The notes under the pieces are model-generated. The model made no database searches and was not told the origin of the DNA. It saw nothing but the letters and a program-made list of their open reading frames with translations. From Zhihengliuella sp. (GTDB taxonomy: Bacteria > Actinomycetota > Actinomycetes > Actinomycetales > Micrococcaceae): 64,000 nucleotides of DNA. The translations under genes and the position numbers were made by a program. This document shows positions 1 to 7,401 of the stretch, piece after piece (the first letter of the stretch is position 1; each line of letters opens with the position of its first letter). The stretch spans positions 1 through 64,000 of the forward strand of contig NZ_JAPSJL010000002.1 in NCBI RefSeq assembly GCF_031178195.1. Reading direction: 5' to 3'.

Positions 1-162
1 GGGCTCTGCGGGGGTGCTGGGCTCTGCGGGGGTGCTGGGCTCTGCGGGGGTGCTGGGCTCTGCGGGGGTGCTGGGCTCTGCGGGGGTGCTGGGTTCCGCG
101 GGGGTGCTGGGTTCCGCGGGGGTGCTGGGCTCTGCGGGGGTGCTGGGTTCCGCGGGGGTGTC
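1..162. repeat. 18-bp tandem repeat (about nine copies) encoding TPAEPS
   Basis: Nine head-to-tail copies of an 18-bp unit (plus-strand form gggctctgcgggggtgct). Three copies (91-108, 109-126, 145-162) carry gggttccgc in place of gggctctgc. The change alters GCA GAG to GCG GAA on the coding strand, so all copies encode the same hexapeptide. The array touches the window edge, so the copy number is a minimum. Confidence 0.95.
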
Positions 163-912
163 GGCGCAGCGTGGGTCTGTAAAGACGTTGTTGTCGAGCG
201 TCACCGACCCGTTGCGCGCAAGCACCCGACCTTCCACTGCAGTGTCCGTGGTGACCGTCACGGAGGTCATCGCCATGATGGTGCCCACGAACTCAGAGCT
301 TGTCCCGAGCGTTGCCGATGATCCCACCTGCCAGAACACGTTGCAGGCTTGAGCGCCGTTGGTGAGCGCGACGACGCTATCCGTCGCCGTCGTCAAACTC
401 GAGCCGATCTGGAAAATCCACACGGCGCTCGGGTCGCCCTCGGCATCGAGAGTTACCGTCCCTGTCAGCGCCGCCGACGACGAGGAGGTGTATACACCCT
501 CCACAAGGGTCTGGCCACCCAGGTCATCGGAAATCAACGCGTCCGACGTTTGGTCAGCCGCGCTATTGTAGGCCGTGACAAGGTCATTCTGCGCTTGCTG
601 AGCATGCGCGTCCGCCGTGTGCGTGGTGCCGCCCGAAACAATTCCAGGCGGAAAACCCGTGATGGAGGTGCCTGGGTAAACGCCGAGGTCACCCTCGACC
701 ACGCTGGGTCCTGTATTCGTCACCGATTGGCCCCCGAGCACTGCATAGGACTCTGCCGTGCCAAGTTCGACGACGGTAGCTGCGTAGGCGCTCGAACTGA
801 ACGACAGAAGCCCCGCGAGCACTGCACCAAGGGATAGAGCACTAATGGCGCGAATTCGTTGGAGCGGTTGAGTCGGGTTCAATCTGCGATGGGATGGCGT
901 GACGGATTTCAT
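1..912 (-). CDS. Secreted DUF3494 (ice-binding-like) protein with TPAEPS repeat tail, partial at 3' end
   Basis: Reading the minus strand from an ATG at 912 gives an open frame that runs off the window edge. Residues 1-44 form a long Sec signal peptide (basic Arg-rich start, hydrophobic stretch around 24-38, likely cut after AYA). Residues 45 to about 247 match the DUF3494/ice-binding beta-solenoid pattern: an AVLGGQSVTNTGPSVVEGDL motif, then FPPGIVSGG, an AQQAQNDLVTAYNSA helix, WIFQIGSSL, ACNVFWQVGSSATLG and LARNGSVTLDN. From residue 252 at least nine TPAEPS hexapeptides follow, a typical stalk between a folded domain and a wall or membrane anchor, which would lie outside the window. Known members bind ice or act as adhesins; activity here is inference. 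GC and GC3 are lower than in neighbours, suggesting acquisition. A GAGAGAG stretch upstream may be the ribosome binding site. Confidence 0.85.
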   Translation of the reverse strand, partial: MKSVTPSHRRLNPTQPLQRIRAISALSLGAVLAGLLSFSSSAYAATVVELGTAESYAVLGGQSVTNTGPSVVEGDLGVYPGTSITGFPPGIVSGGTTHTADAHAQQAQNDLVTAYNSAADQTSDALISDDLGGQTLVEGVYTSSSSAALTGTVTLDAEGDPSAVWIFQIGSSLTTATDSVVALTNGAQACNVFWQVGSSATLGTSSEFVGTIMAMTSVTVTTDTAVEGRVLARNGSVTLDNNVFTDPRCADTPAEPSTPAEPSTPAEPSTPAEPSTPAEPSTPAEPSTPAEPSTPAEPSTPAEP

Positions 913-1635
913 GGAAATTGCTCTCTCTTTCCCCCGAGGTGCGAGGGAGCACCGCCCAACGTGGGCTATCGCTGACGATACGCGACGGGTGTCGGAGAAG
1001 ATAGAGGGCTTGGGTCGTCACTTTCGGCCGCATTTCGCCCATTCGCCCGGCGTGTGCACAGTTGGTTCCGTTCCAGCCCTGAGGCGGCCTGGGTTCGATT
1101 TCCCCGGCCTATGAGGATCAGCGGCTCGATCGTGGTTGACCGAGGGCGCTCGAACTCTTTCGGGTGTATTCCTGATTCGAGTGCAGTGGCGGCTCTGCCG
1201 GTGCAGCTGACCGTGTCGTTGGAGACCGCTTTGGCTGGGAGCCGTCGGGTTTTCCGTTTTCAGTTGAGCAGTTCGACTTGCGTGATTCCCCGGAAGGGTT
1301 CAGCCATTGCGTTAGTGCTCATAAAAGTCTTCGCCTGGCGATCTCACTGGTTCGTTTGATGAGGCGGTAGATCCCACAGGTCATGTGTCGTTACAGTCAT
1401 GCCGTCCTGGGTGTCCAGTGCCGGAGCACAGCAGTCACGGGCGAGCGTCCTCTGCACCGTCGGCGTGGGTGTGCCTATGGTTTCGACGCCGACAACGACG
1501 TGCCCGGAACGGGTCGGTCCGATCTTGGTCATCCTGACGACGGAGCCGAGCTGGACGAAGAGCGTGACCGGATCGATGAACCGCCTGATCGTTCAATCCC
1601 ACCTCTCCTGGCCGGCGGATGGGGCGTCGTCAGGA
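913..1635. other. Gene-poor, lower-GC intergenic region
   Basis: No frame here has the strong third-position GC bias of real genes in this genome, and none resembles a family I know. Short open frames (1054-1359 plus, 1344-1532 minus) lack convincing ribosome binding sites. A small inverted repeat, tatcg-ctga-cgata, lies at 967-980, upstream of the DUF3494 gene. The sequence gggttcgatttcccc near 1091-1105 resembles a tRNA T-arm but no tRNA can be built around it. The region may hold decayed mobile DNA, but no transposase fragment or terminal repeat could be identified. Confidence 0.6.
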
Positions 1636-2535
1636 CTACTTCCTCGGCGTCGTAATGCCGGGACCCTCGGGCATCACCAGCCCGATGTCGTCCGAGCCGT
1701 CGTCCTCCGTGGCGCTTGCCTTCGCGCGGCGCCGGGCCACGCGGGTCGAGACCCACTGGGCGAGGTAGGTCAGCGCGAAGTTGATCAGGATGAAGATCGC
1801 TGCAACGACCACCAGTGCCTGGAAGACATTGGCGTTGCCGGTTCCGACCAGCCGCCCGCTGAAGAGCAGCTCGTTGTAGTTGATGATGGCGCCAAGCGCG
1901 GAGTCCTTGAGGATGACGACGAACTGCCCGAGCAGCGCCGGCATCATCGCCACCAATGCCTGCGGAATCTCGATGAGGCGGAGCGACTGGCCGCGGGTGA
2001 GGCCGATGGCTATGCCGGCCTCGCGCTGGCCCTTGGGCAACCCGTGTACGCCCGACCGGACCAGCTCCGCGACGACAGAACCGTTGTAGAGCGTCAGTGC
2101 GAGCACCACCGCGACGAAAGGAGCGTCGCCGGAGGGGACGATGCCCATGCGGCCGAAGAAGATCCAGAAGAAGATCATCATCAGGAGCACCGGCACTGCA
2201 CGGAAGAATTCCACGATCACCGAGCTGACGCCGTTGACGAGCTTGTTCTGCGCGAGCCGGCCCATGCCGAACACCAGGCCGAAGACCAGCGATGCGATGA
2301 TCGCGATGGCGGCCGACTTCAGCGTGTTCACCAGACCTGGCAGGAGATAGTTCTCCCAGGTCCCCGACTGCGCAAAAGAGCTCCACTTCGCAGCGTCGAG
2401 CTGGCCGAAATCGGCGAGGACCTTGACCACCCACGCCAACAGGGCGAGGACGGCCACAACGCCGAGGATGTTGGCGATCAGGATGCGCCGCCTGGCCCGG
2501 GGGCCGGGGGCGTCGAATAGGACGGATCCGCTCAT
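1636..2535 (-). CDS. gluD: Glutamate ABC transporter permease GluD
   Basis: Inner-membrane permease of a polar amino acid (glutamate-type) importer, 299 aa. Hydrophobic segments lie at roughly 18-42, 67-93, 105-130, 200-222 and 245-268. The cytoplasmic EAA-type loop that contacts the ATPase is seen as EAGIAIGLTRGQSLRLIEIP (about 160-185), followed by QALVAMMPALLGQFVVILKD, both typical of HisM-type permeases. Its ATG overlaps the gluC stop by four bases (ATGA), so translation is coupled. It is the last gene of gluABCD. The C-terminal 35 residues are charged and cytoplasmic. Glutamate as substrate is inferred from resemblance to the corynebacterial gluABCD order. Confidence 0.9.
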   Translation of the reverse strand: MSGSVLFDAPGPRARRRILIANILGVVAVLALLAWVVKVLADFGQLDAAKWSSFAQSGTWENYLLPGLVNTLKSAAIAIIASLVFGLVFGMGRLAQNKLVNGVSSVIVEFFRAVPVLLMMIFFWIFFGRMGIVPSGDAPFVAVVLALTLYNGSVVAELVRSGVHGLPKGQREAGIAIGLTRGQSLRLIEIPQALVAMMPALLGQFVVILKDSALGAIINYNELLFSGRLVGTGNANVFQALVVVAAIFILINFALTYLAQWVSTRVARRRAKASATEDDGSDDIGLVMPEGPGITTPRK

Positions 2536-3212
2536 CGTGCCACCGCCAGCTTCTTGGAGAGGTACGTCGTCAGCATGCCGACCGGGAGCACCACGATCAC
2601 GAAGAACACGGCGACGGTCAGGAAGATCGGGATGCCCACGTCCGGCCGGAACTCCATCATCACCTTCATGGTGCCGGAGATCTCGGCGACCGAGCCTGCC
2701 GTCGCGACCGTCGAGTTCTTGATCAGCGCGATCAGGACGTTGCCGATCGGAGCGATCGCACCCCGGAAGGCCTGGGGAAGGATCACGATGCGCGCCGCAG
2801 GGAGGAAGCTCAGCCCGATCGCGCGGGCCGCCTCAGCCTGGCCGAGCGGCACCGTGTTCACGCCGGAGCGAATGGCTTCGCAGAAGAAGGCCGCGTGGTA
2901 GATCGTCAGACCGATGATGGCGATCCGGAAGAAGTTCAGGTTGAAGTCGGACGCCAGAGTGACCCGGAAGACGCCGAAGAGGACCAGTACGCCGAACGTG
3001 AGGATGATGGTCAGAGGGGTGTTGCGGAAGATGTTGACGTACGCGGCGCCCGCCCAGCGGAGGCTGGGCACGGGGGAGATGCGCATGAGCGCCAGCAGCG
3101 TGCCCAGCAGGAACGACGCGATCGCCGCCCAGAAGGTCAACTGCAGGTTGGTCCAGAACGTGGACAACATCTGTCCGCCGTAGGTTTCCCAGAGGGAAAG
3201 GTAGGCATCCAC
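2532..3212 (-). CDS. gluC: Glutamate ABC transporter permease GluC
   Basis: Second membrane permease of the glutamate importer, 226 aa, pairing with GluD to form the translocation pore. The N-terminus has the usual signature of the family (FWTNLQLTFWAAIASFLLGT), with membrane spans near 18-42, 58-85, 95-112 and 190-215. The EAA loop is EAARAIGLSFLPAARIVILP (about 133-152). Family members are usually 215-230 aa, so the gene is complete. A possible ribosome binding site AAAGGAG lies 11 bases upstream of the ATG. A strong hairpin separates it from gluB upstream. Confidence 0.9.
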   Translation of the reverse strand: MDAYLSLWETYGGQMLSTFWTNLQLTFWAAIASFLLGTLLALMRISPVPSLRWAGAAYVNIFRNTPLTIILTFGVLVLFGVFRVTLASDFNLNFFRIAIIGLTIYHAAFFCEAIRSGVNTVPLGQAEAARAIGLSFLPAARIVILPQAFRGAIAPIGNVLIALIKNSTVATAGSVAEISGTMKVMMEFRPDVGIPIFLTVAVFFVIVVLPVGMLTTYLSKKLAVAR

Positions 3213-3240
3213 GGCCTAGCTCCTTTGCGGTCGGGTCTGA

Positions 3241-3282
3241 CGCGAACCGGCGGCCCGGCATCCGCCCGGCCGCCGGTTCGCG
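3241..3282 (-). promoter_or_regulatory. Intercistronic hairpin between gluB and gluC
   Basis: A perfect 15-bp inverted repeat (cgcgaaccggcggcc and its complement) with a 12-nt loop sits between gluB and gluC and lacks a T-run. In binding-protein ABC operons such structures usually stabilise upstream mRNA or attenuate downstream transcription, which would give more binding protein than permease. That function is inferred. Confidence 0.75.
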
Positions 3283-3297
3283 TTCATCATTCGAGGA

Positions 3298-4137
3298 CTA
3301 CGCGCAGGCGTCCGGCGTCGGCGGGTTGAGCTCGGAGTTCGGCTCGTAGCCGGTGCCCTCGGTGTTGGCCTTGAGGGCCTCCTCCCAGGCGCCTTCCTCG
3401 ATCATCTTGGTGATCGCGGCGTTGACGTCCTCGCAGATGTCGTTCTCCTGGGGGAGACCGACGCCGTAGCGCTCCTCGGAGAACGTGTTGCCGACGACCT
3501 TGAACTTGCCCTTATTGGCCTCGGTGGCCGCGAGACCGGCGAGGATGATGTCGTCGGTGGTGATCGCGTCGATGCTGCCGGTCTCCAGCAGTCCGAGGCA
3601 GTCTGCGTAGCCGCCCTGCTCCACCAGGTTGATGCCCGGGTGCAGGTCCTTCAGCTTCGTCGCCGACGTGGAACCGGTGACGGAGCAGAGCTGTTTGCCC
3701 TCGAGGTCCTCCGGACCCGAGATCGACTCCTCGTCCGCCCGGACCAGGAGGTCCTGGCCGGCCACGAAGTACGGTCCCGCGAACGCCACACGCTCCTTGC
3801 GCTCGTCGGTGATGGAGTAGGTCGCGAAGATCATGTCGACGCCGTTCGTCTCCAGGAGGGTCTCGCGGTTCGCCGACGGGGCGGAGACCCACTCGATCTG
3901 GTCCTCCGAGTAGCCGAGCTCGTTCGCGACGTACTTGGCCACGTCGACGTCGAATCCCGTGTACTCGGAGCCTTCCTGGAAGCCGAGGCCCGGCTGGTCG
4001 AACTTGATGCCGATGCGGACGTTCTCGCCGCCGGCCTCGCCCTCGCCCTCGCCGCCGGCGTCGGAGCCGCCACAGGCGGACAGGGTCAGCGCAGCGACGG
4101 CCGCCATGGACGCCAGCGCGATGCGGTTCTTGCGCAT
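3298..4137 (-). CDS. gluB: Glutamate-binding lipoprotein GluB
   Basis: Extracytoplasmic solute-binding protein (SBP family 3) of the glutamate importer, 279 aa. The signal peptide ends in a lipobox LSAC with Cys22 as the predicted lipidated residue, followed by a Gly/Glu-rich linker (GGSDAGGEGEGEAGGEN). The mature domain shows the family-3 pattern: GFDVDVAKYVANELGY, then FATYSITDERKERVAFAGPY and the hinge segment with LLETGSIDAITTDD. The ribosome binding site AAGGAG lies 6 bases before the ATG, the best in the operon. It is flanked by hairpins on both sides, consistent with it being the most abundant product. Confidence 0.92.
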   Translation of the reverse strand: MRKNRIALASMAAVAALTLSACGGSDAGGEGEGEAGGENVRIGIKFDQPGLGFQEGSEYTGFDVDVAKYVANELGYSEDQIEWVSAPSANRETLLETNGVDMIFATYSITDERKERVAFAGPYFVAGQDLLVRADEESISGPEDLEGKQLCSVTGSTSATKLKDLHPGINLVEQGGYADCLGLLETGSIDAITTDDIILAGLAATEANKGKFKVVGNTFSEERYGVGLPQENDICEDVNAAITKMIEEGAWEEALKANTEGTGYEPNSELNPPTPDACA

Positions 4138-4155
4138 GTTCTTCTCCTTGTGTCT

Positions 4156-4197
4156 GGCCGGTGTCTCCGGCCGTCGTGGACTCCGGCGCGAGCCGGA
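4156..4197 (-). promoter_or_regulatory. Pair of short hairpins between gluA and gluB
   Basis: Two small inverted repeats lie in the 72-nt gap: ggccgg/ccggcc at 4156-4172 and tccggc-gcga-gccgga at 4182-4197, the latter with a GCGA loop. On the transcript they precede the gluB ribosome binding site and may shield gluB mRNA from 5' decay. The function is inferred from position only. Confidence 0.45.
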
Positions 4198-4209
4198 AGC
4201 GTCGTTCGC

Positions 4210-4983
4210 CTAGTGGGTGATGAGTTTGCCGAGGAAGTCCTTGGCGCGGTCGGACTGCGGGTTCGTGAAGAACTCCTGGGGGGCCGCCTGCTCGACGATC
4301 GCGCCGTCGGACATGAACACCACACGGTCGGCCGCCTTGCGGGCGAAGCCCATCTCGTGGGTCACGACGATCATGGTCATCCCCTCCTGCGCGAGCCCGA
4401 CCATGGTGTCCAGCACCTCCTGGATCATCTCCGGGTCCAGGGCGGAGGTGGGCTCGTCGAAGAGCATGACCTTCGGTCGCATGGCCAGCGCGCGGGCAAT
4501 GGCCACCCGTTGCTGCTGCCCACCGGAGAGCTGGGCGGGCAGCTTGTCCTTCTGGTTCGCCACGCCGACGCGGGTCAGGAGCTCCATCGCCAGCTTGTCC
4601 GCCTCGGCCTTCTTCATGCCCTTGACCTTGATCGGTCCCAGCGTCACGTTCTCGAGGATCGACTTGTGGGCGAACAGGTTGAAGGACTGGAAGACCATTC
4701 CGACGTCGGCGCGCAGACGGGCGAGTGCCTTGCCCTCCTCGGGCAGCTTCACGCCATCGATGTAGATGGAGCCGTCGTCGATCGGCTCCAGGCGGTTGAT
4801 GGTCCGGCACAGTGTCGACTTGCCCGAACCGGACGGCCCGAGCACCACCACGACCTCGCCGCGTGCGACCTCCAGCTCGATGTCCTGCAGGACGTGCAGC
4901 GGCCCGTAGTGCTTGTTGACCTTCTCCATGCGGACGACCGGGCCGGCGGCTTCGGCGCCCCTGCCAGTGTCAGTTGCGTTCAT
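4210..4983 (-). CDS. gluA: Glutamate ABC transporter ATPase GluA
   Basis: Cytoplasmic ATPase that powers the GluBCD importer. It carries Walker A GPSGSGKST (about 49-57), the ABC signature LSGGQQQRVAIARAL and Walker B VMLFDEPTSALDPE, then the switch histidine in VVTHEMGF. I chose ATG 4983 (257 aa) over an in-frame GTG at 5016 because a TAGTGT -10 box at 4991-4996 would start transcription almost on this ATG, giving a leaderless mRNA; the eleven extra residues would lie within the promoter. It is the first gene of gluABCD. The length matches GlnQ/GluA proteins (240-260 aa). Confidence 0.93.
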   Translation of the reverse strand: MNATDTGRGAEAAGPVVRMEKVNKHYGPLHVLQDIELEVARGEVVVVLGPSGSGKSTLCRTINRLEPIDDGSIYIDGVKLPEEGKALARLRADVGMVFQSFNLFAHKSILENVTLGPIKVKGMKKAEADKLAMELLTRVGVANQKDKLPAQLSGGQQQRVAIARALAMRPKVMLFDEPTSALDPEMIQEVLDTMVGLAQEGMTMIVVTHEMGFARKAADRVVFMSDGAIVEQAAPQEFFTNPQSDRAKDFLGKLITH

Positions 4984-4990
4984 GTCAGAG

Positions 4991-5019
4991 ACACTACTGG
5001 ATGTAAGCCGTACCACAAG
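4991..5019 (-). promoter_or_regulatory. Leaderless promoter of gluABCD
   Basis: On the minus strand TTGTGG is followed after 16 nt by TAGTGT, then 7 nt to the gluA ATG at 4983. The -10 fits TAnnnT and the spacing predicts a leaderless transcript. Confidence 0.6.
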
Positions 5020-5094
5020 GGGCTGAGTGCCCGTTCACAAGGCGAAATTAACCGCATTGCAATGTAAAGCCGGAGCCGGGCCGCGTTCGACCCG

Positions 5095-5107
5095 TAGGCT
5101 GGGGAGC
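5095..5107 (+). promoter_or_regulatory. -10 box of LOG gene, leaderless type
   Basis: TAGGCT at 5095-5100 lies 7 nt before the ATG at 5108. GGGGAG within the gap could also act as a ribosome binding site. Confidence 0.55.
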
Positions 5108-5917
5108 ATGGGCAAGCACCACATCACAGCCGCCGACTTCGACTCCGTGCCGGATCCGGCACGCCGCAAGGGTTCGGTGGTGCTCCGACGCGACCGCGCC
5201 AAGACCAGCCAGTCCGATCAGATGCTGTTCGAGACGCCGCGGGACACGACGTTCGTCCACTCGGACCCCTGGCGCGTGCTGCGCATCCAGAGCGAGTTCG
5301 TGGAGGGTTTCGGCACGCTCGCCGAGCTCGGCCGGACCATCTGCGTCTTCGGCTCGGCCCGCACCCACCGCGACTCCGCGGAGTACCGGACGGCCGAGCA
5401 GATCGGGCGCCTGCTCGTCGGGCACGGTTACGCCGTCATGACCGGGGGCGGCCCCGGGGCGATGGAGGCGGCCAACAAGGGCGCGGTCGAGGGCGGGGGC
5501 ACGTCCGTGGGGCTCGGGATCGAGCTGCCGTTCGAGACCGGGTTGAACGAGTACGTCGACATCGGCATCAACTTCCGGTACTTCTTCGCGCGCAAGACGA
5601 TGTTCCTGAAGTACTCCCAGGGCTTCATCGTCATGCCGGGCGGCTTCGGCACGCTCGACGAGCTGTTCGAGGCGCTGACCCTCGTCCAGACCGAGAAGGT
5701 CACCAACTTCCCGATCGTCCTGTTCGGTACGGCGTTCTGGGGTCCGCTGATCGACTGGCTGAAGGGCACCCTGCTGGAGCAGGGGACCATCTCGGCCGAG
5801 GACCTCGAGCTGTTCCATCTCACGGACGATCCCGAGGACGCGGTCGAGTGGGCCACCACGTACCACCCGGAGCAGCCGCAGGGCACCGAGGCGGCCCGGC
5901 GACTGGGCCCGCAGTAG
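5108..5917 (+). CDS. LOG family protein (TIGR00730-type Rossmann fold)
   Basis: Predicted nucleotide 5'-monophosphate phosphoribohydrolase-type protein, 269 aa. The two signature motifs are present: the nucleotide-binding GGGPGAMEAANKGA (about 118-131) and PGGFGTLDE (about 180-188). LOG enzymes release cytokinin-type bases or purine bases from their ribotides; the bacterial role is poorly defined. An upstream in-frame start at 5027 exists but would overlap the divergent gluA promoter, so the ATG after TAGGCT is preferred. The start of the DivIVA-like gene lies 6 nt after its stop, so the two are probably co-transcribed. From memory this matches mycobacterial Rv1205. Confidence 0.88.
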   Translation: MGKHHITAADFDSVPDPARRKGSVVLRRDRAKTSQSDQMLFETPRDTTFVHSDPWRVLRIQSEFVEGFGTLAELGRTICVFGSARTHRDSAEYRTAEQIGRLLVGHGYAVMTGGGPGAMEAANKGAVEGGGTSVGLGIELPFETGLNEYVDIGINFRYFFARKTMFLKYSQGFIVMPGGFGTLDELFEALTLVQTEKVTNFPIVLFGTAFWGPLIDWLKGTLLEQGTISAEDLELFHLTDDPEDAVEWATTYHPEQPQGTEAARRLGPQ

Positions 5918-5923
5918 GCCGTC

Positions 5924-6220
5924 GTGACGCTGGCACTCCTGTTCCTCGCCATCCTGGTCCTCGGTACGACGGCGCTGCTCGTCTTCGGCCGGGGACGAGC
6001 GGCCGGTGCCCCGGGGGCCGGGCTCGACGAGGCGCCGTCGTCGCTTCCCCCGGTGTTCCTGCCTGAACGGCCCGGGGCGGCCGACGTGCGGGATGTTCGA
6101 TTCTCACTTGCGTTCCGGGGTTACCGATGCGATCAGGTCGACGAGGTGATCGACGCGCTCTCCGCCGAGATCGAACGTCTCAAAGCGGAGCGCGGCAACG
6201 GCGAGGACCCCTGTGATTAG
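5924..6220 (+). CDS. Small DivIVA-domain membrane protein
   Basis: A 98-aa protein with one N-terminal membrane span (residues 2-20, LALLFLAILVLGTTALLVF), a Pro/Ala linker, and a C-terminal DivIVA N-domain-like motif: VRFSLAFRGYRCDQVDEVID followed by a short coiled coil. DivIVA-type modules bind curved membrane and organise polar growth or division; this one has only the short lipid-binding-like module and no long coiled coil. It starts with GTG 6 nt after the LOG gene. The partner and exact role are unknown. Confidence 0.75.
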   Translation: MTLALLFLAILVLGTTALLVFGRGRAAGAPGAGLDEAPSSLPPVFLPERPGAADVRDVRFSLAFRGYRCDQVDEVIDALSAEIERLKAERGNGEDPCD

Positions 6221-6384
6221 CACCACGGGGCGAAGTTCGGAATAATGTGAAATGCAGATTGAAGGGGACTGCGGATCCTGGGGCGGCGCGGTTGCGCCGG
6301 TCCGCCGGTCCGCTCGACGTCCTTCGATCCACCACTTGGCGGGGCCGCAGGGGTTCCGTCTGTCGAGAGAGGAAGTCAGCACCG

Positions 6385-6552
6385 ATGGCTGCGATGAAAC
6401 CGCGTACCGGCGACGGCCCCATGGAGGTCACCAAGGAAGGCCGGAGCCTCATTATGCGCGTGCCGATCGATGGCGGTGGGCGTCTCGTGGTGGAACTCAA
6501 CGCCGACGAGGCGGCCGAGCTCAAGGAGTGCCTGGTCGGCATCACCGAATAG
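6385..6552 (+). CDS. DUF3117 domain-containing protein
   Basis: A 55-aa conserved actinobacterial protein. Almost the whole length is the DUF3117 signature: MKPRTGDGPMEVTKEGRS near the N-terminus and RVPIDGGGRLVVELNADEAA, then a LVGITE-like end. The ATG follows a GAGAGAGGAAG purine stretch 8-18 nt upstream. Function is unknown; it is small, soluble and very conserved in the order LOG - DUF3117 - O-methyltransferase - sigE, as in mycobacteria (Rv1211 from memory). Longer in-frame starts upstream (6247) are not supported by the family length. Confidence 0.85.
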   Translation: MAAMKPRTGDGPMEVTKEGRSLIMRVPIDGGGRLVVELNADEAAELKECLVGITE

Positions 6553-6577
6553 CCGGCCGGTGCGATCAGGGACAAGG

Positions 6578-6609
6578 GCGGGGACCGGGGCAGGCGCCCC
6601 GGTCCCCGC
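6578..6609. terminator. Bidirectional hairpin terminator
   Basis: A perfect 13-bp stem (gcggggaccgggg and complement) with a 6-nt loop lies between the convergent DUF3117 and O-methyltransferase genes. There is no T-run, as is usual in this GC range. Confidence 0.7.
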
Positions 6610-6616
6610 TGTCGTC

Positions 6617-7249
6617 TCAGCGCTTGACGGCCAGGAGCACGCCGGTGCCCGTCGGCAGCATCGAGATGACCATGTCCTCGCGGTCGCGCAGCAGCCGTGA
6701 GGCCTGGCGGGCGGCCACCGTCCCGGGCTGCCGGACGGCCGGCAGCGGGACCTTGTCCATGTCCAGGGCGTCGTTGAGGACCAGCATCCCGCCGCTGCGG
6801 AGCAGGCGCGCGCCCTGCTCGACGTATTCCACCAGGTGGGTCTTGTCGGCGTCCAGGAGGACGAAGTCGTAGGCCGACGTCGTCAGGCGGGGCAGGACGT
6901 CGCGGGCGCGGCCGGCGATCGTGCGGGTCCGGGAGGCGGGCACGCCGGCCTCGGCGAAGGCCTGCCGGGCGGCATCGAGGTGGTCCACGTCGACGTCGAT
7001 CGTCGTGAAGACGGTCTGGGCGGAGAACCCGCGCAGCAGGCTGAGGCCCGAGACGCCGGCTCCCGTCCCGACCTCGACGGCGGTGCGCGCCCGCGACTGG
7101 GCCGCCAGCACGGTCAGGAGCGCGGCCGTGCCGGAGGTCACGGCGCGGACGCCGAGCTCGTACGCCCGCTCCCGCGCCCGCGTCAGCACCTCGTCCTCCA
7201 GCGGCAGTGCCTCGGAATAGGACCAGCTGCTGTGCTTGTCGGTGCTCAT
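6617..7249 (-). CDS. O-methyltransferase family protein (class I SAM-dependent)
   Basis: A 210-aa enzyme of the catechol/caffeoyl-CoA O-methyltransferase-like family. The SAM motif is VEVGTGAGVSGLSLL (about 57-71), then TIDVDVDHLDAARQAF as motif II and YDFVLLDADKTHLVEYVEQG with the metal/acid residues, ending LLRSGGMLVLNDAL. The ATG at 7249 is favoured over an upstream frame that would run into the sigE promoter. It is divergent from sigE, as is Rv1220c in M. tuberculosis (from memory). The natural substrate is unknown. Confidence 0.87.
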   Translation of the reverse strand: MSTDKHSSWSYSEALPLEDEVLTRARERAYELGVRAVTSGTAALLTVLAAQSRARTAVEVGTGAGVSGLSLLRGFSAQTVFTTIDVDVDHLDAARQAFAEAGVPASRTRTIAGRARDVLPRLTTSAYDFVLLDADKTHLVEYVEQGARLLRSGGMLVLNDALDMDKVPLPAVRQPGTVAARQASRLLRDREDMVISMLPTGTGVLLAVKR

Positions 7250-7401
7250 CTGCGGGTGCAACATCCTTCGGGGTCGGGTACGAGCGGTGGCGGCACGGGT
7301 GCCTCCGGACCGCGAACCATCACAGTTTAGCGCCGCCGGCCCCGAGCCGGTGCGGGGCTGATATCCAGAGATTTCACAGTGATGGATGGCACCATTGAAG
7401 C

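Noticed and set aside
1081-1120. T-arm-like gggttcgatttcccc, possible tRNA
   Set aside because: No matching acceptor, D or anticodon arms could be drawn.
1054-1359. A 101-codon plus-strand open frame in the gene-poor region
   Set aside because: No family resemblance, no ribosome binding site and no GC3 bias.
1344-1532. A 62-codon minus-strand open frame that might be a transposase remnant
   Set aside because: I could not recognise any domain; upstream extension meets a stop at once.
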